Shown piece after piece: positions 50,728-58,281 of a stretch of DNA of 64,000 nt. The first letter of the stretch is position 1, and each line of letters starts with the position of its first letter. Origin of the DNA: Spirosoma sp. GTDB taxonomy: Bacteria > Bacteroidota > Bacteroidia > Cytophagales > Spirosomataceae. The DNA is taken from the NCBI RefSeq assembly GCF_026391055.1, contig NZ_JAPLET010000015.1, forward strand, positions 434,001 through 498,000, read 5' to 3'. The notes beneath the pieces are model-generated. The model did no database searches, was not told the DNA's origin, and saw only the letters and a list, made by a program, of their open reading frames with translations. A program made the translations under genes and the position numbers.

Positions 50728-51543
50728 ATGATGAATCCGAATCAGGCAATGTGGGAAAAAGGGGACTTCACCCGAATTGCCGCAACCATGCGCGAAAGCG
50801 GTACGGCACTCGTTGCCCAACTGGGGGTTACTAAAGACATGACCATCCTTGACCTTGGTTGTGGCGATGGTACTACGGCCCTACCCGAAGCAAAACTTGG
50901 CGCTACGGTGCTAGGCGTCGATATAGCCAGAAACCTCGTTGACGCGGGCAACAAGCGAGCCAGCGCCGAAAGACTGACAAACTGCACGTTTCAGGAAGGT
51001 GACGCATGCGACTTGTCCGACCTGAACGATCAGTCGTTCGATCTGGTGGTGAGCATCTTTGGGGCTATGTTCGCGCCGAAGCCTTTTGATGTCGCAAAGG
51101 AAATGGTTCGGGTTACGCGTCCGGGCGGACGAATCGTTATGGGAAACTGGATTCCGGGCGATCCTACGCTGGTTGCTCAGGTATTGAAGATTAGTTCGGC
51201 CTATACACCGCCACCGCCGGAGGGTTTCCTGAGTCCTATGCTGTGGGGCATTGAGAGCCACGTTACGGAGCGTTTTGAAAAAGCCGGTATCGCCAAGGAA
51301 AACATAACGTTTCTTCGCGATACGTTCACGTTCAAGGCGTCCTACTCACCCTCCGAGTTCTTTAACACCTTTAAAAACTATTACGGGCCTACCATGAACG
51401 CGTTCGAGGCCGCCGAAAGGAACGGCAAGTCACTAGAACTGGACCAGGCGTTGGATGCTCTGTTCAACAGCCAGAATAAAAGTGCCGATACCAACACCAC
51501 CTCTATTCCGGCCACGTTCCTGCGTGTGACGGTTCAATGTTAG
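50728..51543 (+). CDS. Class I SAM-dependent methyltransferase
   Basis: A 271-residue cytoplasmic enzyme with motif I (MTILDLGCGDGTTALPEA), a motif-II acidic loop (VLGVDIA), a motif-III-like segment (FDLVVSIFGAMFAP) and VTRPGGRIVMGNW. It belongs to the UbiE/Methyltransf_11-like group; the small-molecule acceptor is not predictable. Two adjacent ATGs (50728, 50731) are possible starts. It is the only plus-strand gene in the permease region and is convergent with permease 5, with a perfect palindrome between them. Confidence 0.88.
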   Translation: MMNPNQAMWEKGDFTRIAATMRESGTALVAQLGVTKDMTILDLGCGDGTTALPEAKLGATVLGVDIARNLVDAGNKRASAERLTNCTFQEGDACDLSDLNDQSFDLVVSIFGAMFAPKPFDVAKEMVRVTRPGGRIVMGNWIPGDPTLVAQVLKISSAYTPPPPEGFLSPMLWGIESHVTERFEKAGIAKENITFLRDTFTFKASYSPSEFFNTFKNYYGPTMNAFEAAERNGKSLELDQALDALFNSQNKSADTNTTSIPATFLRVTVQC

Positions 51544-51558
51544 TGGGGTAAATTCAAT

Positions 51559-51588
51559 TGTAGAGACAACGCATGCGTTGTCTCTACA
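51559..51588. repeat. Perfect 30-bp palindrome (GTAGAGACA family, copy 1)
   Basis: TGTAGAGACAACGCA followed by its exact complement, centred on GCATGC. It sits between two convergent genes, so it probably terminates both. Two relatives lie at 60729 and 63284. Confidence 0.85.
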
Positions 51589-51602
51589 CCCACCCCGCCC
51601 AC

Positions 51603-53993
51603 TTATTCCGACCGTAACGATTTCACCGGATTCGTCAGGGCGGCTTTGACGCTTTGATAACCAACTGTCAGCAGAGCAATGCTAATGGCGAGGACGCCCG
51701 ATAGTAAAAACACCCACCCGTCGATGTCGATCTTGTAGGCGAAACTCTGCAACCACGCATTCATAGCGTACCAGGCCAGGGGTGTGGCAATGACGATGGA
51801 AATCAGCACCAGTTTCAGGAAATCCTTTGAGAGTAGCGTAACGATACTGACGACCGAAGCCCCCAGCACTTTCCGAACACCAATCTCTTTGGTACGGGCT
51901 TCTGCAGCCAGGGCTGCCAGACCAAACAACCCCAGACAGGCGATCAATACCGCCATGATGGTGAAGGTGAGCAATAACTGCCCCTGCTTCTGTTCGGCTT
52001 TGTACTGACGGGAGAAGTTCTCATCCAGAAAATGAAAGCCAGGGCTGGCCGTCGGGTCAAATTGCTGGTAAACCGTTTTGATGTACGCCAGTGCCGCTTC
52101 TGCCTTGCCAGACTGGATGCGGATATACAGATTGTCCTGATCTTCGGGTGCCGGAATCTGTAGTACCAGCGGTTCGATTTTGTGCTGAAGCGAATACGTA
52201 TGAAAGTCCTTGACAACCCCAACGACCTGGGCGTCGACGGCCTTGTCCATACTAACATACGACCTGACCCGTTTGCCAATCGCAGACTGCCAGCCCATTT
52301 GCTTCACCAGCGCTTCGTTGACCAGTACGGCGCCCGTTAAATCGCCGGGCGACGAGGTCGAGAAGTTGCGACCTTCCAGCAGCTTGATCTGTAGCGTGTT
52401 CAGGTAATCGGCATCGACGGCGAATTTTTGAACGACCTGCGTACCGGTAGGCATGACGCCATTCTGCTCGAAAATCATTCCCTTCGTGCCGATATTGTTG
52501 TTGCCAATGGGGTTACTTGCCGCCGATACGGCTTCGATGAGCGGGCTTTTTCGTAGTTCTTCTTTCAGCGACTGAATCTGTTTGCGGGGAGCTTCGCTTT
52601 CTATGTGGAACGTCAGCACCTGATCTTTGTTAAATCCCAGGTCTTTGTGCAGCACGTAGCCCATTTGCCGGTAAATAACCCACGAACAGGCAATTAAACC
52701 TACGGCGGCTACAAACTGAAAAACGACCAGTGCCTTCCTGAATCCGATGCCGCCAACCTTACTGCTCGTTTGCCCTTTCAGGGCGACGACCGTTCGGAAA
52801 CCAGACAGAAACAGGGCTGGATAAAGGCCGCTGCCAGCACCCAGCAACATGGCAAACAGCGCCACAATGCCCAGCATCAGCCAGGGACCATAGGTCGTTA
52901 GGGATAACGACTTGTCAGCCAGTTCATTAAACAGCGGCAAGGCCATATTGGCGAGTAGCACCCCAACCACACTGGCCAGCAGTGCCATCAGCATCGACTC
53001 CGTAATAAATTGCCCCACCAGTTGACTGCGAACAGAGCCAATCGCTTTCCGAACGCCCACTTCGCGCAAACGGCTCATGGACCGGACGGTATACAGATTC
53101 ACGTAGTTGATGCCCGCGATGAGTAAAATCAGCGCGGCTACGAGCGCGAAAATGTAAACGGTCTGGCTGTTGCCGTTAGCACCGGCTTCGTAGTCCAGAT
53201 GCGAGTGCAGGTGAATGGAGGGCAGCGGCTGAAGTTCCATGCGGTACGTCACATCAGCGCCCATTTCCTTTTTCAGGTATTTGGGAAAGAAGCCGGTTAA
53301 TTTGGCTTCCAGGGATTTGGCATCGGCGGCTTTGTTGAGCAACACGTAGGTATACAGATCGGAATTCTGCCAGCCGTTGGTGTAGTTGGCGGGCAACGAG
53401 CGCAACGCACTGAAGTGCACATGTGAATTAGTCGGTACATCGGCGATGACGCCCGCTACCGTATTCGGAAAATTATTGCTGAATTCAACTACCTGACCAA
53501 TGGCTCTGGCCGGATCGCCGAACAGTTTTTCGGCCAGGCTTTTGGTCAGCACGATGCGCTGGGGTTGCGTTAGTGCCGCTGCCGGATTGCCGTACAGAAA
53601 CGGAAGTGTGAACACATCGAACACCGATTGATCGGCGAACATGATGTCGTTGGCTTCGATTTTCTTGTCTTTATACGCAATCAATCCGCCCCCTTCCGGA
53701 TTCAGGCGGACCGTTTTCTCGATCTCGGGATAGTCTTTTTTCAGGGCATCGGCAAAAGGAGCCGATGTTGGTGCCAGTTTCAGATTGCCACCCGCCCATT
53801 GTGCATACTGAACGACCCGGAAAATCCGGTTGGCTTTCGTGTGAAAACGGTCGTAGCTCAGTTCATGCCATACATACAGCACCATCAGGCCAACGGCGGC
53901 AATACCCACACCCATACCTACGATATTCAACGCGCTGAACAGCCGGTTTTTCCAGAGGTTTCGGAAAGCGATTTTAAGGTAGTTGCGTAGCAT
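51603..53993 (-). CDS. Large FtsX-type ABC permease 5
   Basis: 796 residues, two-FtsX layout. The N-terminal helix begins near ALNIVGMGVGIAAVGLMVLY. Half-signatures are RLREVGVRKAIGSVRSQL and TKEIGVRKVLGASVVSI, with tail NPVKSLRSE. The final LLSKDFLKLVLISIVIA and onward almost equals permease 4. It is preceded by its own sigma-54-like promoter and operators at 54039-54142, and the hairpin at 54150 separates it from permease 6. Confidence 0.92.
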   Translation of the reverse strand: MLRNYLKIAFRNLWKNRLFSALNIVGMGVGIAAVGLMVLYVWHELSYDRFHTKANRIFRVVQYAQWAGGNLKLAPTSAPFADALKKDYPEIEKTVRLNPEGGGLIAYKDKKIEANDIMFADQSVFDVFTLPFLYGNPAAALTQPQRIVLTKSLAEKLFGDPARAIGQVVEFSNNFPNTVAGVIADVPTNSHVHFSALRSLPANYTNGWQNSDLYTYVLLNKAADAKSLEAKLTGFFPKYLKKEMGADVTYRMELQPLPSIHLHSHLDYEAGANGNSQTVYIFALVAALILLIAGINYVNLYTVRSMSRLREVGVRKAIGSVRSQLVGQFITESMLMALLASVVGVLLANMALPLFNELADKSLSLTTYGPWLMLGIVALFAMLLGAGSGLYPALFLSGFRTVVALKGQTSSKVGGIGFRKALVVFQFVAAVGLIACSWVIYRQMGYVLHKDLGFNKDQVLTFHIESEAPRKQIQSLKEELRKSPLIEAVSAASNPIGNNNIGTKGMIFEQNGVMPTGTQVVQKFAVDADYLNTLQIKLLEGRNFSTSSPGDLTGAVLVNEALVKQMGWQSAIGKRVRSYVSMDKAVDAQVVGVVKDFHTYSLQHKIEPLVLQIPAPEDQDNLYIRIQSGKAEAALAYIKTVYQQFDPTASPGFHFLDENFSRQYKAEQKQGQLLLTFTIMAVLIACLGLFGLAALAAEARTKEIGVRKVLGASVVSIVTLLSKDFLKLVLISIVIATPLAWYAMNAWLQSFAYKIDIDGWVFLLSGVLAISIALLTVGYQSVKAALTNPVKSLRSE

Positions 53994-54038
53994 ATACAGG
54001 CAGGAATAGTCTCGGTTAAACTAGATACCAGGTATATG

Positions 54039-54053
54039 CCAAAAGTTGTACCA
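54039..54053 (-). promoter_or_regulatory. Sigma-54-like promoter of permease 5
   Basis: The minus strand reads TGGTACA-ACTT-TTGG and continues CA. It shares the TGGTACAAC and TTGG blocks with the promoter at 39143. Confidence 0.65.
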
Positions 54054-54104
54054 TAAAGATAATCGCTTATTTGTCAGGGTGTTGATTTACGTATAAAAGC
54101 CGCA

Positions 54105-54142
54105 TGTCCGAAACTGGACAGGATTGTGTTCAGTTGCGGACA
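54105..54142 (-). promoter_or_regulatory. Paired operators upstream of permease 5
   Basis: The proximal site 54105-54120 is TGTCCG-AAAC-TGGACA, centred 61.5 bp from the -24 GG. The distal site 54127-54142 is TGTTCA-GTTG-CGGACA, 22 bp further. Confidence 0.75.
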
Positions 54143-54149
54143 TGTAGTG

Positions 54150-54175
54150 TAGAGCCGCAAGGGATTGCGGCTCTA
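54150..54175 (-). terminator. GGGA-loop hairpin after permease 6
   Basis: TAGAGCCGCAA (54150-54160) and its exact complement (54165-54175) flank a GGGA loop, 8 bp past the stop of the gene at 54184. The core GCAAGGGATTGC is identical to that of the hairpin at 39097-39144. Confidence 0.75.
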
Positions 54176-54183
54176 TAGGTACA

Positions 54184-56571
54184 TCATTCAGACCGCAACG
54201 ACTTCACCGGATTTGTCAGGGCGGCTTTTATGCTTTGATAGATCACCGTTAGCCAGCAAATGAGCAGGGTGAGCAGGCACGCCAGAACAAAAATCCACAC
54301 ACCGATGTCGGTCTTGTAGGGGAAGTTTTGCAGCCATTTGTACATTGAGTACCAGGCAATCGGGATGGCGATGGGGAAGGAGAACAATACCAGTTTGGTA
54401 AAGTCTTTAGATAGCAGCACGACTACGCTCGATACCGACGCGCCCAGTACTTTGCGAACGCCGATCTCTTTTACTCGCTGCTCCGTGGTGAAAGTCGCCA
54501 GACCGAACAGACCCAGGCAGGCAATGAGGATGGTCAGGGCCGAGAACGTGGTGAAAATACGGCCACGGAGTTCGTCAGCCTGGTAAGCCGATTCAAAATC
54601 CTGATCGAGGAAGCGGTATTCAAACAGACGGTCGGGGTAGGTTTCGCGCCATTTCTGCCCGATAAAAGCGATCGTTTTATCCGCATTTTTCGCCTGTATC
54701 TTGATATGAACAACGCCGTTTGCCGGGTTACACAACATGACCAGAGGTTCTATGGGACTGTAAAGGGACTGCTGATGAAAATCCTTCACAACACCAATGA
54801 CCTGCGCCGTTGGGGGAGCGGGCTGACCGGCCTGAGGGAAGCCTCCCAGCATAAACTTTTTGCCCAGAGGCTCTTTCCAGCCCATCCGCTCTACCACAGC
54901 CTGATTGATAATAACTGAGTTGAGGGTATCGGACGGAATCTTTTCGGAGAAATCACGGCCCTTCAGCACCTTCATGCCCATCGTTTTCAGGTACGTAAAA
55001 TCGACGCGCATGGGTTTGAACCCCATTTCCTTCAATCCTGTATTGGACTCGACGGTGAAGATGACCCGGCCACCGATGTTGCTGGTCGCGGCCGATGCGG
55101 TGGCTACCTCCCGAATGTTCGGATTGGCGAGTAAGGTATTTTTCAAGGCGTTGAAACTACCTCTTGGTTGCCTGTCCTGATAGTCGATAGTCAGTACCTG
55201 TTCCTGGTCGTAGCCCAGATCGTGGTTGCGCATGAAGTTAAGCTGCTTGTATACTACCCAAGTGCAGATCAGCATGACCAGCGAGATGGCAAACTGAGAT
55301 ACCACCAATGCTTTCCGGAAAAAGCTCCCGCCTTTGGCGTTGAACGACCCCTTAAGCACGGCGGCTGGCTCGAAGGCCGATAGATAGAAGGCCGGATAGC
55401 TGCCACTGATGAAACCGGTGAAGACTACGATGGCCAGGCCGGTAAGCAAAAAGTCAGGGCGCAGCAATTCCCGGTACTGGATATCTTTTCCTGAAACAGA
55501 GTTAAAAAAAGGCAGCAAAACGAGAACCAGAAGTAAACTTGCTCCCAGAGCCAGCACCGTCATCAGCACCGATTCGGTCAGGAACTGCGCCATCAGCCGA
55601 CTTCTAACCGAGCCCATCACCTTTCGCAGCCCTACCTCCTTTGCGCGTTTGGCCGAGCGGGCCGTGGCCAGATTCATGTAGTTGATACTGGCCAGCAGGA
55701 GCATGAAAAACGCCACCGCACTGAAGGTGTACACGTAACCAATGTTTCCGTTGGATTCGCCTTCGAGGTTCGAGTAAAGGTGGATGCTTGTCAGCGGCTG
55801 AAGCTCGTAACTGACCTTAATACCCATCCGCTTGAAAATCGGCCCTATGTATTTGTCGTACACCTGCGGAAACTTGCTTTCGAGAATTTTGGTGTCGAAG
55901 TTTTCGGGCAGTACCAGGTAACTCAGTATGTAAAAACCACCCCAGTTGGTGGCCTGGCTCCGCTCATTCTGACCGGTAGACAGCAGGGCGTTGAACGTAA
56001 AGTGGGAGTTCTTCGGCACATCTTCCAGCACGCCCGTCACTTTATAAAAGGTTGTGTCGTTCGTTTGGAGCGACTGCCCCAGTGCCGTTCGGGAGCCAAA
56101 GAATTTTTGGGCAGCCTTTTGGGTCAGTACAACGCTACCCGGCTGATCCAGTGCCGTTCTGGCATCGCCCTCAATGAATTTATAACTGAACACATCAAAC
56201 ACGGTGGAGTCGGCTGCATAGATATCGTCCTCATAAAATCGTTTCTCACCCTGCCGGAACATGACCCGACCGTAAGGAAAAAACCGAACGTAATTTTTGA
56301 TGAAAGGGTAATCTTCTTTCAACGTTTTGACTAACGGCGGTTGGGTACTGCTCCAGCGGTTGATCTTGTCCGGCTCGGTAATGTGCGACACCACGCGGTA
56401 AATCTGGGAGGCATTGGCATGATAACGGTCGTAGCTCAGTTCATCCGTAACGTAAAGCAACAACAGCAACCCGCAGGTAACGCCAATGGTTAGGCCCAGA
56501 ATGTTGATCAGGCTGTAGAATTTATCTTTCCGGAGGTTCCGCCAGGCGATTTTTAAGTAGTTAAGGAGCAT
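54184..56571 (-). CDS. Large FtsX-type ABC permease 6
   Basis: 795 residues, two-FtsX layout. The N-terminal helix is LINILGLTIGVTCGLLLLLY. Half-signatures are RAKEVGLRKVMGSVRSRL and VKEIGVRKVLGASVSSV, with tail NPVKSLRSE. No TGTCCG palindrome or -24/-12 element is seen in the 110 bp upstream. There the coding end of the 206-residue secreted protein gene is found, so the permease is probably transcribed with it. That pairing mirrors the 191-residue paralog, which lies just beyond permease 4. Confidence 0.92.
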   Translation of the reverse strand: MLLNYLKIAWRNLRKDKFYSLINILGLTIGVTCGLLLLLYVTDELSYDRYHANASQIYRVVSHITEPDKINRWSSTQPPLVKTLKEDYPFIKNYVRFFPYGRVMFRQGEKRFYEDDIYAADSTVFDVFSYKFIEGDARTALDQPGSVVLTQKAAQKFFGSRTALGQSLQTNDTTFYKVTGVLEDVPKNSHFTFNALLSTGQNERSQATNWGGFYILSYLVLPENFDTKILESKFPQVYDKYIGPIFKRMGIKVSYELQPLTSIHLYSNLEGESNGNIGYVYTFSAVAFFMLLLASINYMNLATARSAKRAKEVGLRKVMGSVRSRLMAQFLTESVLMTVLALGASLLLVLVLLPFFNSVSGKDIQYRELLRPDFLLTGLAIVVFTGFISGSYPAFYLSAFEPAAVLKGSFNAKGGSFFRKALVVSQFAISLVMLICTWVVYKQLNFMRNHDLGYDQEQVLTIDYQDRQPRGSFNALKNTLLANPNIREVATASAATSNIGGRVIFTVESNTGLKEMGFKPMRVDFTYLKTMGMKVLKGRDFSEKIPSDTLNSVIINQAVVERMGWKEPLGKKFMLGGFPQAGQPAPPTAQVIGVVKDFHQQSLYSPIEPLVMLCNPANGVVHIKIQAKNADKTIAFIGQKWRETYPDRLFEYRFLDQDFESAYQADELRGRIFTTFSALTILIACLGLFGLATFTTEQRVKEIGVRKVLGASVSSVVVLLSKDFTKLVLFSFPIAIPIAWYSMYKWLQNFPYKTDIGVWIFVLACLLTLLICWLTVIYQSIKAALTNPVKSLRSE

Positions 56572-56681
56572 AGTTGTGGTACCGGCCGCCGATGCAGCGG
56601 ACTGCCCGGTTTGGGAAGTTGGTTAGTGAACAGCTAGTTGGTTTGGTCGGTGGAGCGGGCAGTACGGAAAGGCGTTATGCG

Positions 56682-57302
56682 TTATCGACTGACTTTAGGG
56701 ACGCCTATAGTCTTTTCAATGTCGTCGATGATCCGCTGGCGTTCCTGCTGGGATTTGTTTGGCGCGTCGATGGTACGTTCATAGATGAAGTCGTCCTCGT
56801 CTTTTTTAAACCGGTAGCGCAGGTGCAGCTTCCCTGATTCCTTGTTATAGCTGACTTCCTTGGTGTAAGGCTCTTTACCATCCACAACGACCACCTGGTT
56901 GTCGTTCCCGGACACGGATATGGTCTGGCCGTTGCTGGTAATGACAGCTACCGACTCACCGGGTTCTCTGGGAGAATGAAGCCGTGGCGAAGTTGGCGCT
57001 AGTGGAGCGCGGGGTGCCATCGGCGCACGGGGAACCCGTGCCGTTCGTATCCTGGGCGGCTCGGGCATACTGATGTGCAGGGAATCCAGAATGTGTTCCC
57101 GTAGCGCATTCCGCTCGTCTTTGTTCAAGCCGGATACATCGAACGTGCGGTCGTAGTCGATTGGTTTGTCATCGACGGTGCCGTTGATGCGGATCGACAA
57201 CGTCTTTCCGTCGTCTTTGATGCTTTGACTGATGGAGTTATTGTGCTGGGCCATAACCAGCGAGGTCGACAGGGCAAGTAATGCCGTTACCAAAGTTTTC
57301 AT
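56682..57302 (-). CDS. Secreted protein of unknown family (paralog of 47178-47753)
   Basis: A 206-residue protein with a signal peptide (LVTALLALSTSLVMAQ). Conserved blocks shared with the 191-residue paralog are DGKTLSIRING, YDRTFDVSGLNKDERNAL, LHLRYRFKKDEDDFIYERT and RQRIIDDIEKTIGV. Between them lies an Arg/Pro/Ala-rich stretch (RVPRAPMAPRAPLAPTSPR) that is absent from the paralog. The gene precedes permease 6 by 110 bp. Two occurrences of the family beside permeases suggest a periplasmic partner, which is inference from context only. Confidence 0.75.
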   Translation of the reverse strand: MKTLVTALLALSTSLVMAQHNNSISQSIKDDGKTLSIRINGTVDDKPIDYDRTFDVSGLNKDERNALREHILDSLHISMPEPPRIRTARVPRAPMAPRAPLAPTSPRLHSPREPGESVAVITSNGQTISVSGNDNQVVVVDGKEPYTKEVSYNKESGKLHLRYRFKKDEDDFIYERTIDAPNKSQQERQRIIDDIEKTIGVPKVSR

Positions 57303-57425
57303 GTGCGTCGTCGGGTTTAAGGGATTTGTCGGAAATGAGCCAACTACCTAACAGACACTAATTTCTTTAGTACGTTGCGTCGAGTGGAGGAAAATTAATT
57401 CGTCGGAAGTTGAGTTTACCTATTG

Positions 57426-57460
57426 CCGGGATCAGCAACTGGAACAGCCGCTGATCCCGG
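57426..57460 (-). terminator. Terminator-like hairpin after the PfpI-family gene
   Basis: CCGGGATCAGC (57426-57436) pairs perfectly with GCTGATCCCGG (57450-57460), 54 bp past the stop at 57514; the minus strand continues CAATAGG without a clear T-tract. Confidence 0.55.
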
Positions 57461-57513
57461 AGGGGGCCGCCATTGAGGGGAACATAGCTCAATGGAGCGG
57501 GCGCAGTTTTTCT

Positions 57514-58083
57514 TTATCTTTCCACCTGATGCACTTCGTTGAGGCAGGCAAATACCTCCCGATAAAAGTCGGGGTGGGATTGCCAGGTCTGGCCCGTAAC
57601 CATGTTTCCGTCGCGTACGGCTTGTTGGGTAGAATACGTTCCACCGCCCATCTCAATTTCGGTACGTACGTGTTCATAAGCCGTTAGCGTTCGGTTGGCG
57701 GCTAACCCCGCCGTGACCAGAATCTGAATCCCGTGGCAGATGGCAAAGACCCATTTACCCTGCCGGTCAAATTCGCGTACGACATCCAGCAGAGCAGCAT
57801 GATTGCGCAGGTATTCGGGGGCACGGCCACCCAGCAATAAAATGGCATCGTACTCCTCGACGATAACATCCTGTATGGTCAGGTCTGAGGCCAGACAATA
57901 GCCGGGCCGCTCGATGTAGGTATCCCAGCCCAGTTCAAAATCGTGCATAACCAGGTTGAGCCGCCGTTTGCTGGGAGCGGCAATGAGGGCTAAATCGCCC
58001 TCTTCCTGAAAACGGTGAACAGCATAGAGGGTTTCGTAACTTTCGCCACCATCACCGGTAACGATCAAAATTTTGCGATTCAT
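57514..58083 (-). CDS. DJ-1/PfpI family protein
   Basis: About 189 residues from the ATG at 58083 (MNRKILIVTGDGGESYE). The upstream in-frame ATG at 58134 adds a hydrophobic 17-residue stretch without family support. The nucleophilic elbow is FAICHGIQIL (Cys-His). Preceding it is ILLLGGRAPEYLRN, as in PfpI/YhbO-type glyoxalases or deglycases. The fold suggests cytoplasmic stress-related hydrolase or glyoxalase activity; the substrate is unknown. It is flanked by hairpins on both sides and so is probably monocistronic. Confidence 0.88.
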   Translation of the reverse strand: MNRKILIVTGDGGESYETLYAVHRFQEEGDLALIAAPSKRRLNLVMHDFELGWDTYIERPGYCLASDLTIQDVIVEEYDAILLLGGRAPEYLRNHAALLDVVREFDRQGKWVFAICHGIQILVTAGLAANRTLTAYEHVRTEIEMGGGTYSTQQAVRDGNMVTGQTWQSHPDFYREVFACLNEVHQVER

Positions 58084-58197
58084 AGCAAGCAGGTTTAGGA
58101 GAAGGTCTGGAAATATAGGCATTATCGCTAACAACGTCCAACTTGGGAGAGACTAGGAATGTCAATCAGATCATGTATCTCAACGATAGCTCTACAC

Positions 58198-58235
58198 AAA
58201 GGGGAAAGCTGTCTGCCGAAGGAGTGCTTTCCTTT
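58198..58235 (-). terminator. Weak hairpin downstream of permease 7
   Basis: GGAAAGC (58203-58209) pairs with GCTTTCC (58226-58232), flanked by AAAGG and TTT, about 50 bp past the stop at 58282. Confidence 0.35.
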
Positions 58236-58281
58236 GCCGTGACTTGTCAATAGTTGTTCTGTAGACGTATCTACCGCTCAC

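Noticed and set aside
56572-56681. Search for a sigma-54-like promoter before permease 6
   Set aside because: No TGTCCG palindrome or TGGyAC-N5-TTG element is present; readthrough from the upstream secreted-protein gene is more likely.
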